This document shows positions 9,629 through 20,974 of a stretch of 64,000 nt of DNA, piece by piece; the first letter of the stretch is position 1; each line of letters begins with the position of its first letter. A model generated the notes under the pieces. That model did not search any database and had not been told where the DNA came from. It saw only the letters and a list, made by a program, of their open reading frames with translations. The translations under genes were made by a program, and so were the position numbers. Source of the stretch: Echria macrotheca (Eukaryota; Ascomycota; Sordariomycetes; Sordariales; Schizotheciaceae); assembly GCA_030411725.1 (NCBI GenBank), contig MU839859.1, positions 62,001 to 126,000 of the forward strand, written 5' to 3'.

Positions 9629-11693
9629 ATGCAAGGAACAGTGCTGCCGAAGCATAACAAACAAGTTGATATGCATCAGGACAAGTTCTCGTTATGTCTT
9701 ACTTGCAGGGGCCTCCCCAGCGACATCTTTGATTGGGCCCTTAGAGATGGCATTGTAGCCCCGGCGCCGCCTCCTGGTCCTGGACTCCCTCGCTTGCTCG
9801 GCCAGAGCGCATACGGGCGCATCCTCGAAGCGGCATCGGAAGGCTGCCCGCTGTGCGGTATTGTTGTCGCCAACAGCGTGGACCTCGATCTCAGCGGGAA
9901 AAGCCTCGACACGGTTATAAGGTTTTGGTCAAGATATCCACAACAGCCCGGCATCGCGGTCACCCGCTGGGAGACCCTTCACAACATTGAACTTGTTTTT
10001 ACCAGCATCCCGAATCATTGGGGTGAGTCCGTATCTACCTATCTATCTTGGGTGGCTCTGTTCCTCAGGCAGATCTTGTAAACCAGTCCATCGAACGAGA
10101 CTGATGCGACCAGTAGAACCAACCGGCAAGCCCCTCCCTGAGGCTGATATTGTCACAAAGTGGCTCAGAGAGTGCGATGAACACGATACTTGCCGCAATG
10201 CGTGTTTCGGTGGCGCCTCCATACCCACACGCCTCATCGACCTCCGGCCCATCGACGCCGGCTGCGATCCCCGGCTCCAATTCGCCACCAACCTTCGGGG
10301 CCAGCGGGTGGACTACGTCGCGCTGAGCTACTGCTGGGGCACCAATATGCCACAGAAGGCCAAGACAACTACGGTAAACATACAAGATCGCTTCGTATAC
10401 GGCATCCCGTCGAGCGACCTTCCACCGACGCTGAGAGATGCCATCGAGTTGACGCGGGCCCTAGGCATTCGTTACATTTGGATAGACGCCGTGTGCATCT
10501 TGCAGGACTCGGAGAGTGACTGGCAGTCTGAGTCGGCCAAGATGTGGCAAGTGTACTCCGCTGCGCGTTGCACTCTGGCAGCCTCGGCGTCCGCTGATAC
10601 GGAAGCTGGATTTCCGAAATACAAATTTGTCGACGATCTCGGTCCCAGAAGCGCGCTATTATCCGTCCAAGCTAGTGCCTCAAACAAAACGACACAGAGA
10701 ATCTGTGTCAGCAGAGACAGCGACCTCAAAAATCACAGCACCGTCCTATTCGAAAGCCAGGAACCGCTCCAATCCCGCGGCTGGGCGCTGCAGGAGCGCC
10801 ATCTGTCCCCGAGGGTTGTGTACTTTTGCAAGGACAGGCTGGTGTGGGAGTGCCGCTCTGGAGCCGCGGCCAGCTACTACCCATGGTGCCCCTGGTCGCC
10901 CTTGATGCCGGAAACGTTGCGTGTCTTTGATGCTGGACGGTCATCAGGCGATTTCATCAATGGCAGGGGGTGGGAGAAGCTCATCCAAGAGTACTCGCGT
11001 CGGAACCTCACGCACAAGAAGGATAAGATCCATGCCATCGAAAGCTTGATATCTGCTCTCGACCGGCCAGGTAAAGACCAGTACGTCGCCGGGCACTGGC
11101 GAAGCGGCTTGCCTTCGTCCTTGTGCTGGCGGCACGAAATGTCTCCTCGTGGGGATCCCGGCGGCCGGAATCCCAAAAGAGCACCCACCTGGTCGTGGGT
11201 CTCCATGGACAGCGCAATCAGCTTTTTCGAGGTATCACAAGAGAATATGCAGGTTGAGATTTTGGCCGCACGTTCCGAAACATTTCGAGACCCCGTCATC
11301 GGTGTGCGATACGAGGGGTGGATCAGGCTGCGAGCACAACTCAAGCGCTTTGAGCTACGAACAGACTCGACCAAACGCAGCTCCCCGAATTACCATCCCG
11401 ACGGATGGCTTTTTGACAGCGATAATCCCACCCGGGAAGCAGATGGTTATGCATTTCTCGACGAACCCTCCGGGCTTGTCACGGATAAAGCGAACCTCCA
11501 AGAAGTTCTTTGCTTGCAGCTTGGCCATGAGGGGAGTAGAATGTCGAGTAACAACGGGCGCTTCTCAACGATCCTGGCATTGATGCTCGCCCCGACTGAA
11601 CAAGAAGGGCATTTTCGTCGTGTAGGGGTTGCTTCCTCCGTGTTTGCGGATAGCTTCAATTCCGCGGCACCTTCGATTCTCACATTAGTTTGA
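9629..11693 (+). CDS. HET-domain protein with N-terminal Cys pairs, second of the tandem pair
   Basis: Two exons: 9629-10022 and 10114-11693; 657 residues. The N-terminus has paired cysteines (LCLTC, then GCPLC) typical of the large HET class in which a short Cys-rich region precedes the domain. HET blocks are VDYVALSYCWGT, IRYIWIDAVCILQDSESDW, MWQVYSAARCTLAASAS and, further on, RGWALQERHLSPRVVYFCKDRLVWEC. The acceptor at 10113 follows a good CTGAT branch site, but CAGs at 10068 and 10086 also keep the frame (adding 15 or 9 residues), so the exact join is uncertain. A second in-frame ATG at 9671 may be the real start. It belongs to a different HET subclass from its 5' neighbour, so the pair is not a recent duplicate. 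Confidence 0.88.
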
Positions 11694-12349
11694 CCTGGGG
11701 TCTGTTCTCCCTACCGTCCTCTTCTGTGCAAGGGACAGGGACAAGCCTAAAGATAACCAAATGGGACATTAGCTAGCTTCGAAGCCGCCGAATCAATTTC
11801 CCAAAACATCGGGTATCGAGGATTGGTATCTTGTATAGGTAGGTAGTCATCCGGAGTTTAACCAAGTGAAACACACGATGCGTCCCAATGGCTTGGGATG
11901 CTTATATTGCTTCTCCACACCTGTGCACACTCGGCACATTGTGGGAATACCCGGAAGCTCATTGGCCGGGCCGCACCTACAATAGATCTCACCAGGCTAC
12001 CTACCTACTACCAAGTTACCTTACTGTAGCTCTCCGCGCTCAGCACCGGGAAGGCAAATTGAAACATATGTGATCATCTACCGGCCGAGCCGAAATACCC
12101 GTCAACCCCGCCAATGGGGAAATTCAAGCAACCAGGCTTAATATTTCCCGACCCGATAGATAGATCGGCTATCTTCGGACGGCAGGGGGTTCGGGAGTCG
12201 TGCATTTCAGTGAACCATTCGGATTTCTGTGCTTGTAAATACCCACCATTCCCTTCACTCGGATGGACGGTCTCCTCGGAATATACCAGCATCATACTCC
12301 GAGACCTCACACTGCTCACAGTCTTCTAGGTACGAGCGAATCTACCAAC
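11694..12349. other. Intergenic stretch, promoter of DUF8021-like gene
   Basis: No gene seen. Contains clustered TAGGTAGGTA / CTACCTACCTA words (11836-11845, 11999-12010), a recurrent intergenic motif of this window. Confidence 0.5.
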
Positions 12350-13303
12350 ATGATCCTCTCGGGTCTCAGGGGTGGTGTCACCCTCGGTGCTCTGGCCATA
12401 TCAGCCCTGACTTCCACCGTCGTGGCAGCCGAATGCTCTCGTGATGCCCTGCTGGCCATAGCGGACAAATACGTCGCGGCGCAAACCAGCGGCAAGCTGG
12501 ATGACTTGCAAAAGCTTTTCACGACTGGCAATTTCACCTACCAGGAGAACAACAAAATCATCGACATTCAGAAAGGCGTTTTGGCCAAGGGACTCAAGGT
12601 GGAATACAGCAGAAGCACGGCCGACACTGTTGCCTGCGCCTCTTACACGGAGCTCGTCGCCCTTACTCCCACGCCCTATGTTATAGGCACACAGATCCGC
12701 CATGGTCTGGGTGTGGACACTCTCACAATGGTGGACAGCATCGTGGCTACGACAGGCGCCTTATTCTTCAATGCCTCGGCCACCCTAGGCCACTTCCAGA
12801 AGGTAATCACAACTTATTCTGCACACACATGAACAAGGAAGAAATAACAGGTATAACAGGAAAGTTGGAAGCCCCTTGAAGCATCGGCGCGCCCGAGTCG
12901 CGAGATGCTCCAGCAGGCTATCGACGCCTACCTTGACCTTTTCGGTGGACCCAATGGCGCAACGGCGCGCGCTCACCTGCCCTTTGGGAGCCCATGTGAG
13001 CGAACAGAGGGCTCTCGCTTCATCAACTGCACCGACGGCATTCCGGCATCTGGTCCGACCGGCGGCAAGGCAAACAGTATGCGTCGTTACGTGATCGACG
13101 AAGTGACCGGGTCTGCCGATGTTCTCTGCTCGTTTACTTCGGTAGGCAACATTCCCGATAGTCACGAGTTGCGCATCGAGAACGGCAAGATCCGCTATGT
13201 GCACACCATCACCCTTTGCGCCATCGATGACGGACCGGACTGGGGTCCCACGTGCAAGGCTGCGAAGGCCGGGAAGTCAACGAGCCGCAGGTTCAAGTCT
13301 TAA
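12350..13303 (+). CDS. Secreted DUF8021-like protein
   Basis: Two exons: 12350-12802 and 12860-13303; 298 residues. A signal peptide is present (hydrophobic core LGALAISALTSTVVAA, cleavage before ECSRDAL). The mature part shows the pattern of the fungal DUF8021 family: CSRDALLAIADKYVAAQ, TYQENNKIIDI, ACASYTELV, YVIGTQIRHG, then after the intron ESWKPLEASARPSREMLQQAIDAYLDLF and GSPCERTEG...CTDGIP. The intron is 57 bp, GTAATC to ACAG at 12859, phase 0; the alternative AG at 12850 gives an immediate stop. Function is unknown; the family is extracellular and SnoaL-like in size. It starts a run of three secreted-protein genes. Confidence 0.75.
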
Positions 13304-13779
13304 AGCGTTGGACACTGGGTATAATTGGGGGCTGGGCCGCTTGGAAAGGAAACTTCCTCCTCGCGTGGTTTGAAATTTGCCGTTTCTCGATATGAAAGCA
13401 CGTTCCAGGTTGCCAGTGGTTACCTATGGTGGAATTGAGTGGACCTTCATGGTCTGTCACTCGGGGCCCTGAGACCAACCATGCCACGCTAATACCAAGT
13501 CCATGAAAAAGGACACACTCGTGCCAACGGGGACAGGATTGAGCTCTGCTTTATTGGAGGTTGTGGACGAGGGTACACGTCATTAGAGAGGCCAAGTTAG
13601 TCACTTGGGGTGGACGAGGAATGATACTTCGTAGCCCCAAATGATTTCATCTTACTACACGGTATCGGCTATAGATGCAGCTAAACCGGTACAAGTCAGC
13701 GGTGAACTGGTACATTTCCAGTGCTAGAAGCCCAACTGCCTCCCCCAACCTCTAGCGTACCTAGCGAACAAGCACCCAA
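13304..13779. other. Convergent intergenic stretch
   Basis: Between the 3' ends of the DUF8021-like gene and the Alt a 1-like gene. Nothing supported beyond presumed 3' untranslated sequence. Confidence 0.5.
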
Positions 13780-14373
13780 TTACTTGTCCGTCGATATGGT
13801 TATGTTGGCTGCCATTTCCAACTCCATCAAATTGCAATCTGACTCGATCCCCTTGTCCGTATTGTTGTCCAGGCACCCGTGTAACATGATGGATCCCGTC
13901 GAATTCGCGCTGAAAACCACTCTAGGAAAAAACATCGAGGTTAGCTCGCCAATCCGACGACTTCGCCCCTATAGGCCAGATCCAAGTAGGTAGAGACAGA
14001 CTAACCCTGGTGAATCCGAACACGTCCATGTTTCTCTCATGGCCAGGCTTATGTCATTTAGATCAAATCGAAACTGAGTCCCAGTACTGCCGCATTTAGA
14101 CCACGGTCCATCCCCTAATTTCGCCAGGTCGACGTTCTCCACGAGACACTCCACCGTTTTATTCGTCCCCGAGTAGTAGGATCTGAACCCGAATGTGCCC
14201 ATGGAGCCGCCATTGTCCCAGTTGTAAACTTTGAGGATCAAGTCATCTATAGTCCAATATGAACGGGAGCCAGAGTTTGCGGTGCAGTTATCCGTGGCTT
14301 GTGGCACAAAGGTGCCACCCAAGGCCAGGGCCTCTCCTCCAAGGAGAACTAGGAGGGAAATCGTCGCGTGCAT
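13780..14373 (-). CDS. Secreted Alt a 1-like (AA1-like domain) protein
   Basis: Two exons on the minus strand: 14373-14006 and 13921-13780; 169 residues. The N-terminus MHATISLLVLLGGEALALGG is a signal peptide. The mature protein has a strand-rich layout with spaced cysteines (DNC, VECLVEN, SKCGSTG, WTCSDSPG, HGCLDNN, SDCNLM) and the SYWTIDDLILKVYNW opening, the pattern of the AA1-like beta-barrel family named for an Alternaria secreted protein. The intron (13922-14005) has GTTAGT, a perfect CTAAC branch and TAG; joining it adds the final two cysteines and ends TDK. Members are secreted and sometimes suppress plant defence; a role here is only inferred. An upstream in-frame ATG would spoil the signal peptide. 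Confidence 0.68.
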
Positions 14374-15523
14374 CTTGCTGAAAGGACCGCAGACATCGAG
14401 TGAATACCAGTGATCACCGTGTGATATAGCGCGTGTGGGTATCATATACGGAGGAAACAGGTGAAGTTCTGTTCCCGGATTAGCATGGTGAAGGTCTGCC
14501 GAACAACCCGGCTAAACAGAAAGCGTTCAGCGGACCGAGATATGCCACCTTTTAATCAATGTATGCTGGCACCGTCGTCCTAGGTGAGTGACATTGCGGG
14601 GAGGGAGGGGTAAGTCGTTGTTGGGCTTTCAGAAACAAGTTGACCAACCTACCCGGCACCACAGGTGCACTGCTGGTATGTGATACGGTATCCGGGCATA
14701 ATTGGAGAAGATATTCTGAACTGCGCCGAGCACCAGGGGCGGGATCATGATACCCGGCGCCTTGAAAAGGCGTGAATCGGAATGAGATCCGAATGTGGAG
14801 TTGTAGTCGCATATCACACTACCTGGTATGCAGTGCTCCTGCTCCTCTAGTACCGTATGTGATAGACCTGGATTGGGTGGGAAGCAATCTCCATTGTCTG
14901 TCAGCCTGGAAGGGTTTTCTGCCCCGGATATTTTTTCGAAGTGGTTTTGGCTACCTGCCGGCTATTACCCGAGTTTCATCCCCCCAGCTTTGAATACCAT
15001 GGTTGCCGGTGATCCGATTCCAACATACCATTCAGAACTCATCGCCATACAAGTGGCGCCCGGCCTTCCAAGGTGCCCGGCATCCGGGTGTTGGTTGACA
15101 AAACAAGAAACTGTCACAGGACCGGGATGTCGCACGTCCCGGTAACCGAAATCGGATTTTAAATTCTGTCCTATAGTTGGGGAACGGGAGAAGTAGCATC
15201 TGGGACGACGGCAGTTCAGATGCACCTCACCAGTGAATTATATGCCGGGGCCACCCACAACACCCAACCACTTAAATAAAACATACCCCACAAACTGCCA
15301 TTGGACGCTTAAAGTGACCCACGAATAACCAGTCCACTCATCTCTTGAAAGTTAAGTGTGGCGATATGGACTTGAGAGTAACACATTCTGCTCCACATGA
15401 CCTGAACAGGACAATGGGCGCCATTGAAAACCCCATGGATCCGAGATTGTGGAGAAGTCGTCGTCGAGGACAGTCAAACTTGCACAAAAAGGACAGGAGC
15501 GAGCTACGGAGTGAATGCCCAGC
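14374..15523. other. Divergent intergenic stretch with hairpins
   Basis: Holds the promoters of the Alt a 1-like gene and the tyrosinase. A strong hairpin lies at 15121-15143 and an imperfect inverted repeat pairs about 14670-14695 with about 14805-14832. No exon is recognisable. A TATA-like TTAAATAAAA lies near 15272. Confidence 0.45.
15121..15143. repeat. Near-perfect hairpin, 10-bp arms
   Basis: ACCGGGATGT, loop CGC, ACGTCCCGGT: nine of ten pairs match, with one G-T pair. It lies in the intergenic region upstream of the tyrosinase. Function unknown. Confidence 0.6.
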
Positions 15524-16940
15524 ATGTGGACCATCTGGAGTTTTTCGGTTCTGCTGCCGTCGGTCCTGGCGGGAGTCGCGGCACCGGCCGCGGATTGGAG
15601 ATCTAAGGTGAACGTGTGAGTACAGCATTTGCCACCCTGGTGACGACTACTTACGAAAGATATCAGGCAACGCAACGGTTTTTATCCCCTCGATATCGTC
15701 GACAAGCTAGAGGAAACGACCATGACGAGCGTTGACGCATACATGACCAAGAAGATCGCTGCAGGAAAGAACAACGGGTGCACCTTGGAGACGGCGGGCG
15801 TACGGAGGGAGTGGTACATTTGCCATCCCCATGACCTTGTCCATCTTGGCCTCTGACCTTTCTAATAGGGGCGACATGACGGACGAGCAGCGGACCGACT
15901 TCATCAACGCCATTCTTTGTCTCATGAAGGCGCCGTCCAAGGCACCCAAGGACCAGTTTCCCGGAGCTCGGACTCGGTTCGACGATTTCATGGCATACCA
16001 CCTAACCAACGCTGGGTCTCTACACGATACAATCGGCCTGTTCCCTGCTCACAAGTACTTCCTCCTTGCGTACGAGAATGCGCTTCGTAACGAGTGTGGA
16101 TACAAGGGATACCATCCGGTAAAATCTCACATAGGGGTCACGGTTGGGGAAGAAAATTGCTGACAGGTATCTGGAAAACAGTACATGAACTACGACCGCT
16201 ACACCAAAGATCCGAAGAATTCGGCGCTCTTCAATGGCAATGCAACCAGCATGGGCGGCAACGGCGCGCCGGACCCGAATTACAAGGGCCTTCGCACCAG
16301 TGCTGGTCTCATCAAGTCCGGCGGCGGTGGTGGCTGCGTCACGGAAGGTCCCTTTAAAGAGTTCGTAAATGAAGACGAGGTTTTTTTTTTACAGGTCACT
16401 AATCTTCCGAACAGCTACAAAGCCAGTGTTGGTCCCGGCGACCCGGTGATGGACAATGTGCCGAAGAATCCCCTGTCGAGCGGTGGCGGGTACAATCCGC
16501 GTTGCATGCGTCGCGACATCAACGTCAACGCGGCCCTCGGCGCCACGGCAGACCGAGCATATAACCTGATCATGAAATCCAAGGATATCAATACCTTCTA
16601 CAACACCCTGCTCACGCCACCTCGCAATAGCAGCGACCAGTACAACTGGGGCATCCACACCTCGGGACACTACATTGCCGGGGGTGACCCAGGCGGCGAC
16701 CCCATGGTATCCCCCGGTGATCCGATCTTCTACTTCCACCACGCCATGCTAGACCGACTTTGGTGGATTTGGCAGATGCAGGATCCCGATAACCGTATCA
16801 ATGCCCAGGTGAGTCTCGGCGCCAACGGTGCCAGCAGGAAGATTGATCTCAAGTGGCTCGCGCCGGATGTGATACCGGTGCTGGAAGCGCATGATGGCCT
16901 TGGAGGACACGGAGGGGCTTTCTGCCATGTGTACGTTTAG
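15524..16940 (+). CDS. Secreted tyrosinase (type-3 copper)
   Basis: Four exons: 15524-15615, 15667-15813, 15869-16118, 16182-16940; 415 residues. A signal peptide (WSFSVLLPSVLAGVAAP) is encoded by exon 1. CuA ligands are H124, H132 and H141 in YHLTNAGSLHDTIGLFPAHKYF; CuB has H322 and H326 in GIHTSGHY and the HH pair 349-350 in IFYFHHAMLDRLWW. The protein ends GGAFCHVYV, the usual end of this short secreted class, so it lacks a long C-terminal lid domain. It would oxidise phenols to quinones outside the cell. At 16365-16394 a 30-bp in-frame block looks like a tiny intron (GTAAAT...T10-ACAG) inside GPFKEF/VTNLP; I left it as coding. The last intron could also end at 16166, adding five residues. 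Confidence 0.85.
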
Positions 16941-17142
16941 GTGCAAATTGTCAATCTTAGTCTAGTTGAGCGACTTCTTTTTGGATCAGTAAGATTTACT
17001 CTGTTATGTATACATGCACATGTAGCTTTGCGGCGAACATTGTGTCATTAGCAATACTGAAGGCGTATTCGATACCTTATATCCTTAAGCGACATAGATA
17101 GCCATGATCCAATAAGAAAAGAAATTGGCTATTTTACCAATT

Positions 17143-19468
17143 TCAACATGCCTTCACTGTTTCTTCCGCGTCAAAGAACTCCTCATCACCCTCATCGCTC
17201 CAATCACTCGTCTCTCCCCCCTCCACATTCTCTAGTAACTCCTCCCACGCCTTCTTCAGCTCCTCACTCGGAGGGGGTTGCCTCTCAGTAAACAGCCGCA
17301 TCGGCGTCTTCCCCCTGTTATTTTTGACTGCCGTGCTTACCTTGCCGGCCATCCTCCCGCTCCTCGTAAATACCCTCATCATCTCGACATCGGCGCCCGA
17401 CGCTAGAAAGTGCAACAGCCCAACGCCATTATTATTGTACACAGCAACATCCGCCCCGCTCTTCAACAACAACGCCGCCGTGTCGTACTTCAAGCTCATA
17501 ATCGCGTCCGCCAGCGGCACGTCCCCATCTTTGTCGCGGTTATTGAGGTCAGCGCCATGGCAAATGAGAAACTCCACTGCCGCCGTGGTCCCCATGACGG
17601 CCGAAAGAAGCGGGGTATGCCCGTGGTAGTTCCGGTCGTTGATGTCGGCGCCGTACTGCAACAGCAGCGCGAGGCCGCTCAGGATGTCATCAGTTCGGGC
17701 TTTGTTGGGGCAGCCTGCCGCCGCGTGGAGGGCGATCATGCCGTATTCTTCGCGTTTCGTGGGGGAGGCGCCGGCGCGGAGGAGAAGGCGCGTTACTGGG
17801 AGTTTGGCGTGAGCGCAGGAGAGCTGCAGGGGGGTCCGATTCTGGTGGTCGGTGATGTCCGGGGTGGCGCCGAAGCGGAGGAGGTGTTTGGTGGCAGCGA
17901 CGTTACCGCGGATGGCGGCGAGATGGAGTGGAGCGAGGCCGTTCAGACCGACGGCGTCAATGTTGGCGGCGTACGAGGGGTCTTGCAGGACTTGGGCGAG
18001 GTCGAGGTGGAGGATGTCGAGGATGGCGAGGTGGAGCGAGGAGTACTCGAGCCGGTCGAGGTATTCGGAAATGGGGAAGAGGCGTGCGATTTCCTCGTCA
18101 ATCTGGCTGCCCGCTAGCCAGCGGGTGAAGACGAGCTGGATCGGGGGGCGATAGCTAGCCGTCATCTCCGCAAAGGGGTCCGCTCCTGCCTGCAGAAGAA
18201 GCTTGACGATATCAATGTGTCTGTCCCACACGGCCATCCACAGGAGGGACCGGTAATCACCACCAAACACGTCGTATATAGACACTTGGCGTGTTCTGAG
18301 CAGCCATTTGACGGCGGCGGTGTCGCCCGACTGAACACATCCGGCGGCCCCTAAGAGGTCAGAAGGGCGGCGGTTAATCACTCGAATGGTCATTTGAGGG
18401 CCGCCGTTGAGGTTGCTGGTGGCAAAGATAGAAAGCGTGACGCGAGCCAGCCAGTCTGGCACCGTGTACACGACGACTATGTCTCGAAAGCCCGCGTCGA
18501 CAATCCCAAACCTCTGGCAATTTCTATCTTGGCATGCGCTACGCGGGGTCTTTGAGCATCGATATGCGACTTCGAAAGATCCAACAGCTGACCGTAGTAA
18601 GCTGAACTTGAGCTTGTATGCTTTTGTCGCATGACAGGGGCAGCGACAGCCACGATTGCACTCGAACTCCCGGATAGGTGTAGCCGACTCGGACTCTTGT
18701 ACGTTTGGCGGGCTCGTGATCGCGGGAACCACTTTTGTCAGAACAGACTCCAGATATGGTGGCGGGCGTTGCACTGGCGTTCCGACAAGGCGTCGGTCAA
18801 TTTGTTCGAGGAGCCGGTCTTGAGACGCCCAGATTGTCCGATCCATGTGCTGAAGCGTGAGTGTCGTCGAATCGGCAATGCTCGTCTGAATCTCTCCCTG
18901 TAATTCCTCGAGGAGCACCAGAATTCTTTTGGATAAAATCCTGCGGTCCATGTCCGTTAGTAAGCTTTAGCGTTGAGGGAGACGGCGACACAAACGTATT
19001 GTGGCTGAGAAGCAGGCGACAGATGCTAGAACGCATCTCCGCTAAACGCTTGCTCTGCCTGGCGGCTTCCCTCCTAACACCGGCCGTCCAGTAGAGTCTG
19101 CCTCTCTTCCCGAAGTCTCTTACATCACCATCGCTCCTTCGACTTGCGCTAACCAAGCCGTCAATGATTCGCTCGAGGTGTCGAATGATATCGGTTCCCT
19201 CTCTTAGCAGTCGGTGAAGCTCCTGTGCTTGCCCGGTGCCAAACAACTCAATCCTTTGACCGGCAGAAGCAGAGTCTGGGTCATGGATCCCAATACCTTC
19301 CTTGATTTCCCCAAAGAAATCGTGGGTGCGGGTGAGATCGCCGCAGAGTCGGTGGAGGTCTTCTGGGGCATCGCGCCAGGTTCTGAAAAGGGCCCATAGC
19401 TTGGAGCTGGCGCGACTGGAGACTTCGGCAACGCCGATGATTGCGGCTACAAACTCAAGGCCCGACAT
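17143..19468 (-). CDS. Ankyrin-repeat protein with Helo/STAND-like N-terminus and Cys module (paralogue A)
   Basis: Two exons on the minus strand: 19468-18996 and 18940-17143; 756 residues. Residues 1-130 (GLEFVAAIIGVAEVSSRASSKLW, DAPEDLHRLCGDL) match the alpha-helical N-terminal domain found on fungal STAND/NLR-like proteins. A module CxxxCxCxCH (CNRGCRCPCH) follows, then GSFEVAY, CQDRNC and VVVYTVPDWL. About seven ankyrin repeats come next, with consensus pieces GLAPLHLAAIRGN, NRTPLQLSCAHAK, GHTPLLSAVMG. It ends with an acidic DEGDEEFFDAEE. The intron has GTTTGT, a perfect TACTAAC branch and CAG. No NACHT or NB-ARC is present. The architecture matches the plus-strand gene at 23366-25594, from which it has diverged strongly. 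Role is likely intracellular sensing or scaffolding (inference). Confidence 0.85.
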
Positions 19469-20015
19469 TGGAAGCCGTGAAGCAAGTGGATCGGATATTC
19501 AGTAAAGAACTGAGTTGATAGATGGGATAATCCTGCTTCGAAGGATCGACGTTGCGGACTACGATGAGGTAAGACTCGGGTACTACCTGGGGTGGTGGGC
19601 AAGACTCGGCTAACGCAGTTGGTTGCTCAGTGGCCGGATAAAGGCATAATAATACCGATATAATAGTACCGATATTATTGGTCTGCGCCCGTAAAACAAA
19701 AAGGACCGCCCTGAACCCGGCAACCAAAGAGGCTGTGCCGCGGGGGCGCATATCGGCAAATGTCTTAGTGCATGAGGTGCCTATCAAGAAAAGCGTAGGG
19801 CTGGCTAGAAAGAGCACGGGAGAGAACAAGCCTAGCTGGATTCATAACAAGACTGGCTTCGAGCTTGTCTGGGCTTCTGTGGGTCATTGAAACGGGTCAC
19901 TGACACCTCGTTTATTGTGGTTGCCTTTAGCTACAAGGTATCTAGGTATTCCGTACCTACCTATGAAACCTCGGCCGAGGAGTAATGATGTAGTCATACT
20001 TGGACATCGGCATGT
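19469..20015. other. Intergenic stretch
   Basis: Promoter side of ankyrin paralogue A and 3' side of the SDR gene. Includes an AT-rich run of CCGATAT/ATATTATT words at about 19645-19682 and TAGGTA words at 19938-19963. No gene seen. Confidence 0.5.
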
Positions 20016-20974
20016 TCAACCACCCCAGGAAATCTCAACCTCATCCCTCCAGAATTTTCCACTCTTTCCTTCGATATCCCCAATGGCCAACATAACCGGT
20101 GTCTGGGCCCCTTGATCCGGTGTTTTATGCCCTCTTCCCTTGGTCATATCGGTGACCACCCATCCAGGACAACACACGTTCACAAGCACCTCTGTCTTTC
20201 CCTGCCTCTTGAGCTCTTCGGCGATCTGCAGCGTCATGCCGATCTCACCTGCCTTGCTGGTAGCATACGCCGCACTTGGCCATCCCTCGGCCCTCTCCGT
20301 GCCACGCTCCACGGCGGCGGTGAACTCATCCATCAGCGATGTCACATCGTCGACCGATTTGGCGTGTAAGAATCGTTCCTGGATGGATCGAGAGTAGCGG
20401 TTCAGCAGGCCCGCACTGGACGCGACATTGACGATACGGCCGCCGTCGGGTTTGGTAAGTAAGGGCAGGAAAGCACGGGTAGCAGCAAGGGTGCCGTGGT
20501 AGTTGCATGCGAGAGTAGTTTTGACGACATTGATGTCGAACCCGTCCATGGCCATGCCGGCGTTGTTAATGACGAAGTCGATGCCATCGGGGTGCTCCTT
20601 GGCAAGGGCCGCAGCAAACGTCGAGATGCTGGCGGAAGAGGCTATGTCCAGCGGGTGGAATCGTATCGACGTCAATCCACCGTCAGATGCTAGGGCCTTG
20701 GCTTGCCGTAGGGCTGGGTCGGACCCGAGACTCGAGACGGCTGATTCACCGCGCTGGGTGTCGCGCGCGGTAAGATAAATGAGAAGCGGCCCGCGGTTCA
20801 AAGGGGAGTGTGGGTATTGCAGCGCGAGTTGGCGGACTGTGTTCGGTTATTAGTTAGCACTGGTACCACAGGGGACGGGACAGGAAGAGCGTTGTTGCGG
20901 GTTAGGTGCTCACCAATGGCATAGCCAATTCCTTTGTTTGCGCCTGTCACGACGCCGACTCTCGCATAAGACAT
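20016..20974 (-). CDS. Short-chain dehydrogenase/reductase, carbonyl-reductase type
   Basis: Two exons on the minus strand: 20974-20914 and 20836-20016; 293 residues. Exon 1 encodes VGVVTGANKGIGYAI, giving the TGxxxGIG dinucleotide-binding motif at residues 10-17. Exon 2 carries NNAG, the active-site strand VNVASSAG, and the catalytic YATSK pair (Y211, K215). The insertion between the Ser strand and the YxxxK motif (SIQERFLHAKSVDDVTSLMDEF) is characteristic of the CBR1-like class of NADPH-dependent carbonyl reductases. The intron (20837-20913) has GTGAGC, GCTAACT and CAG. It lies between the two ankyrin paralogues with no obvious functional link. Substrate unknown; likely cytosolic. Confidence 0.88.

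Noticed and set aside
17410..18117. 235-codon plus-strand frame
   Set aside because: Antisense to the ankyrin repeats; Gly/Val/Arg-rich shadow of a GC-rich coding sequence.
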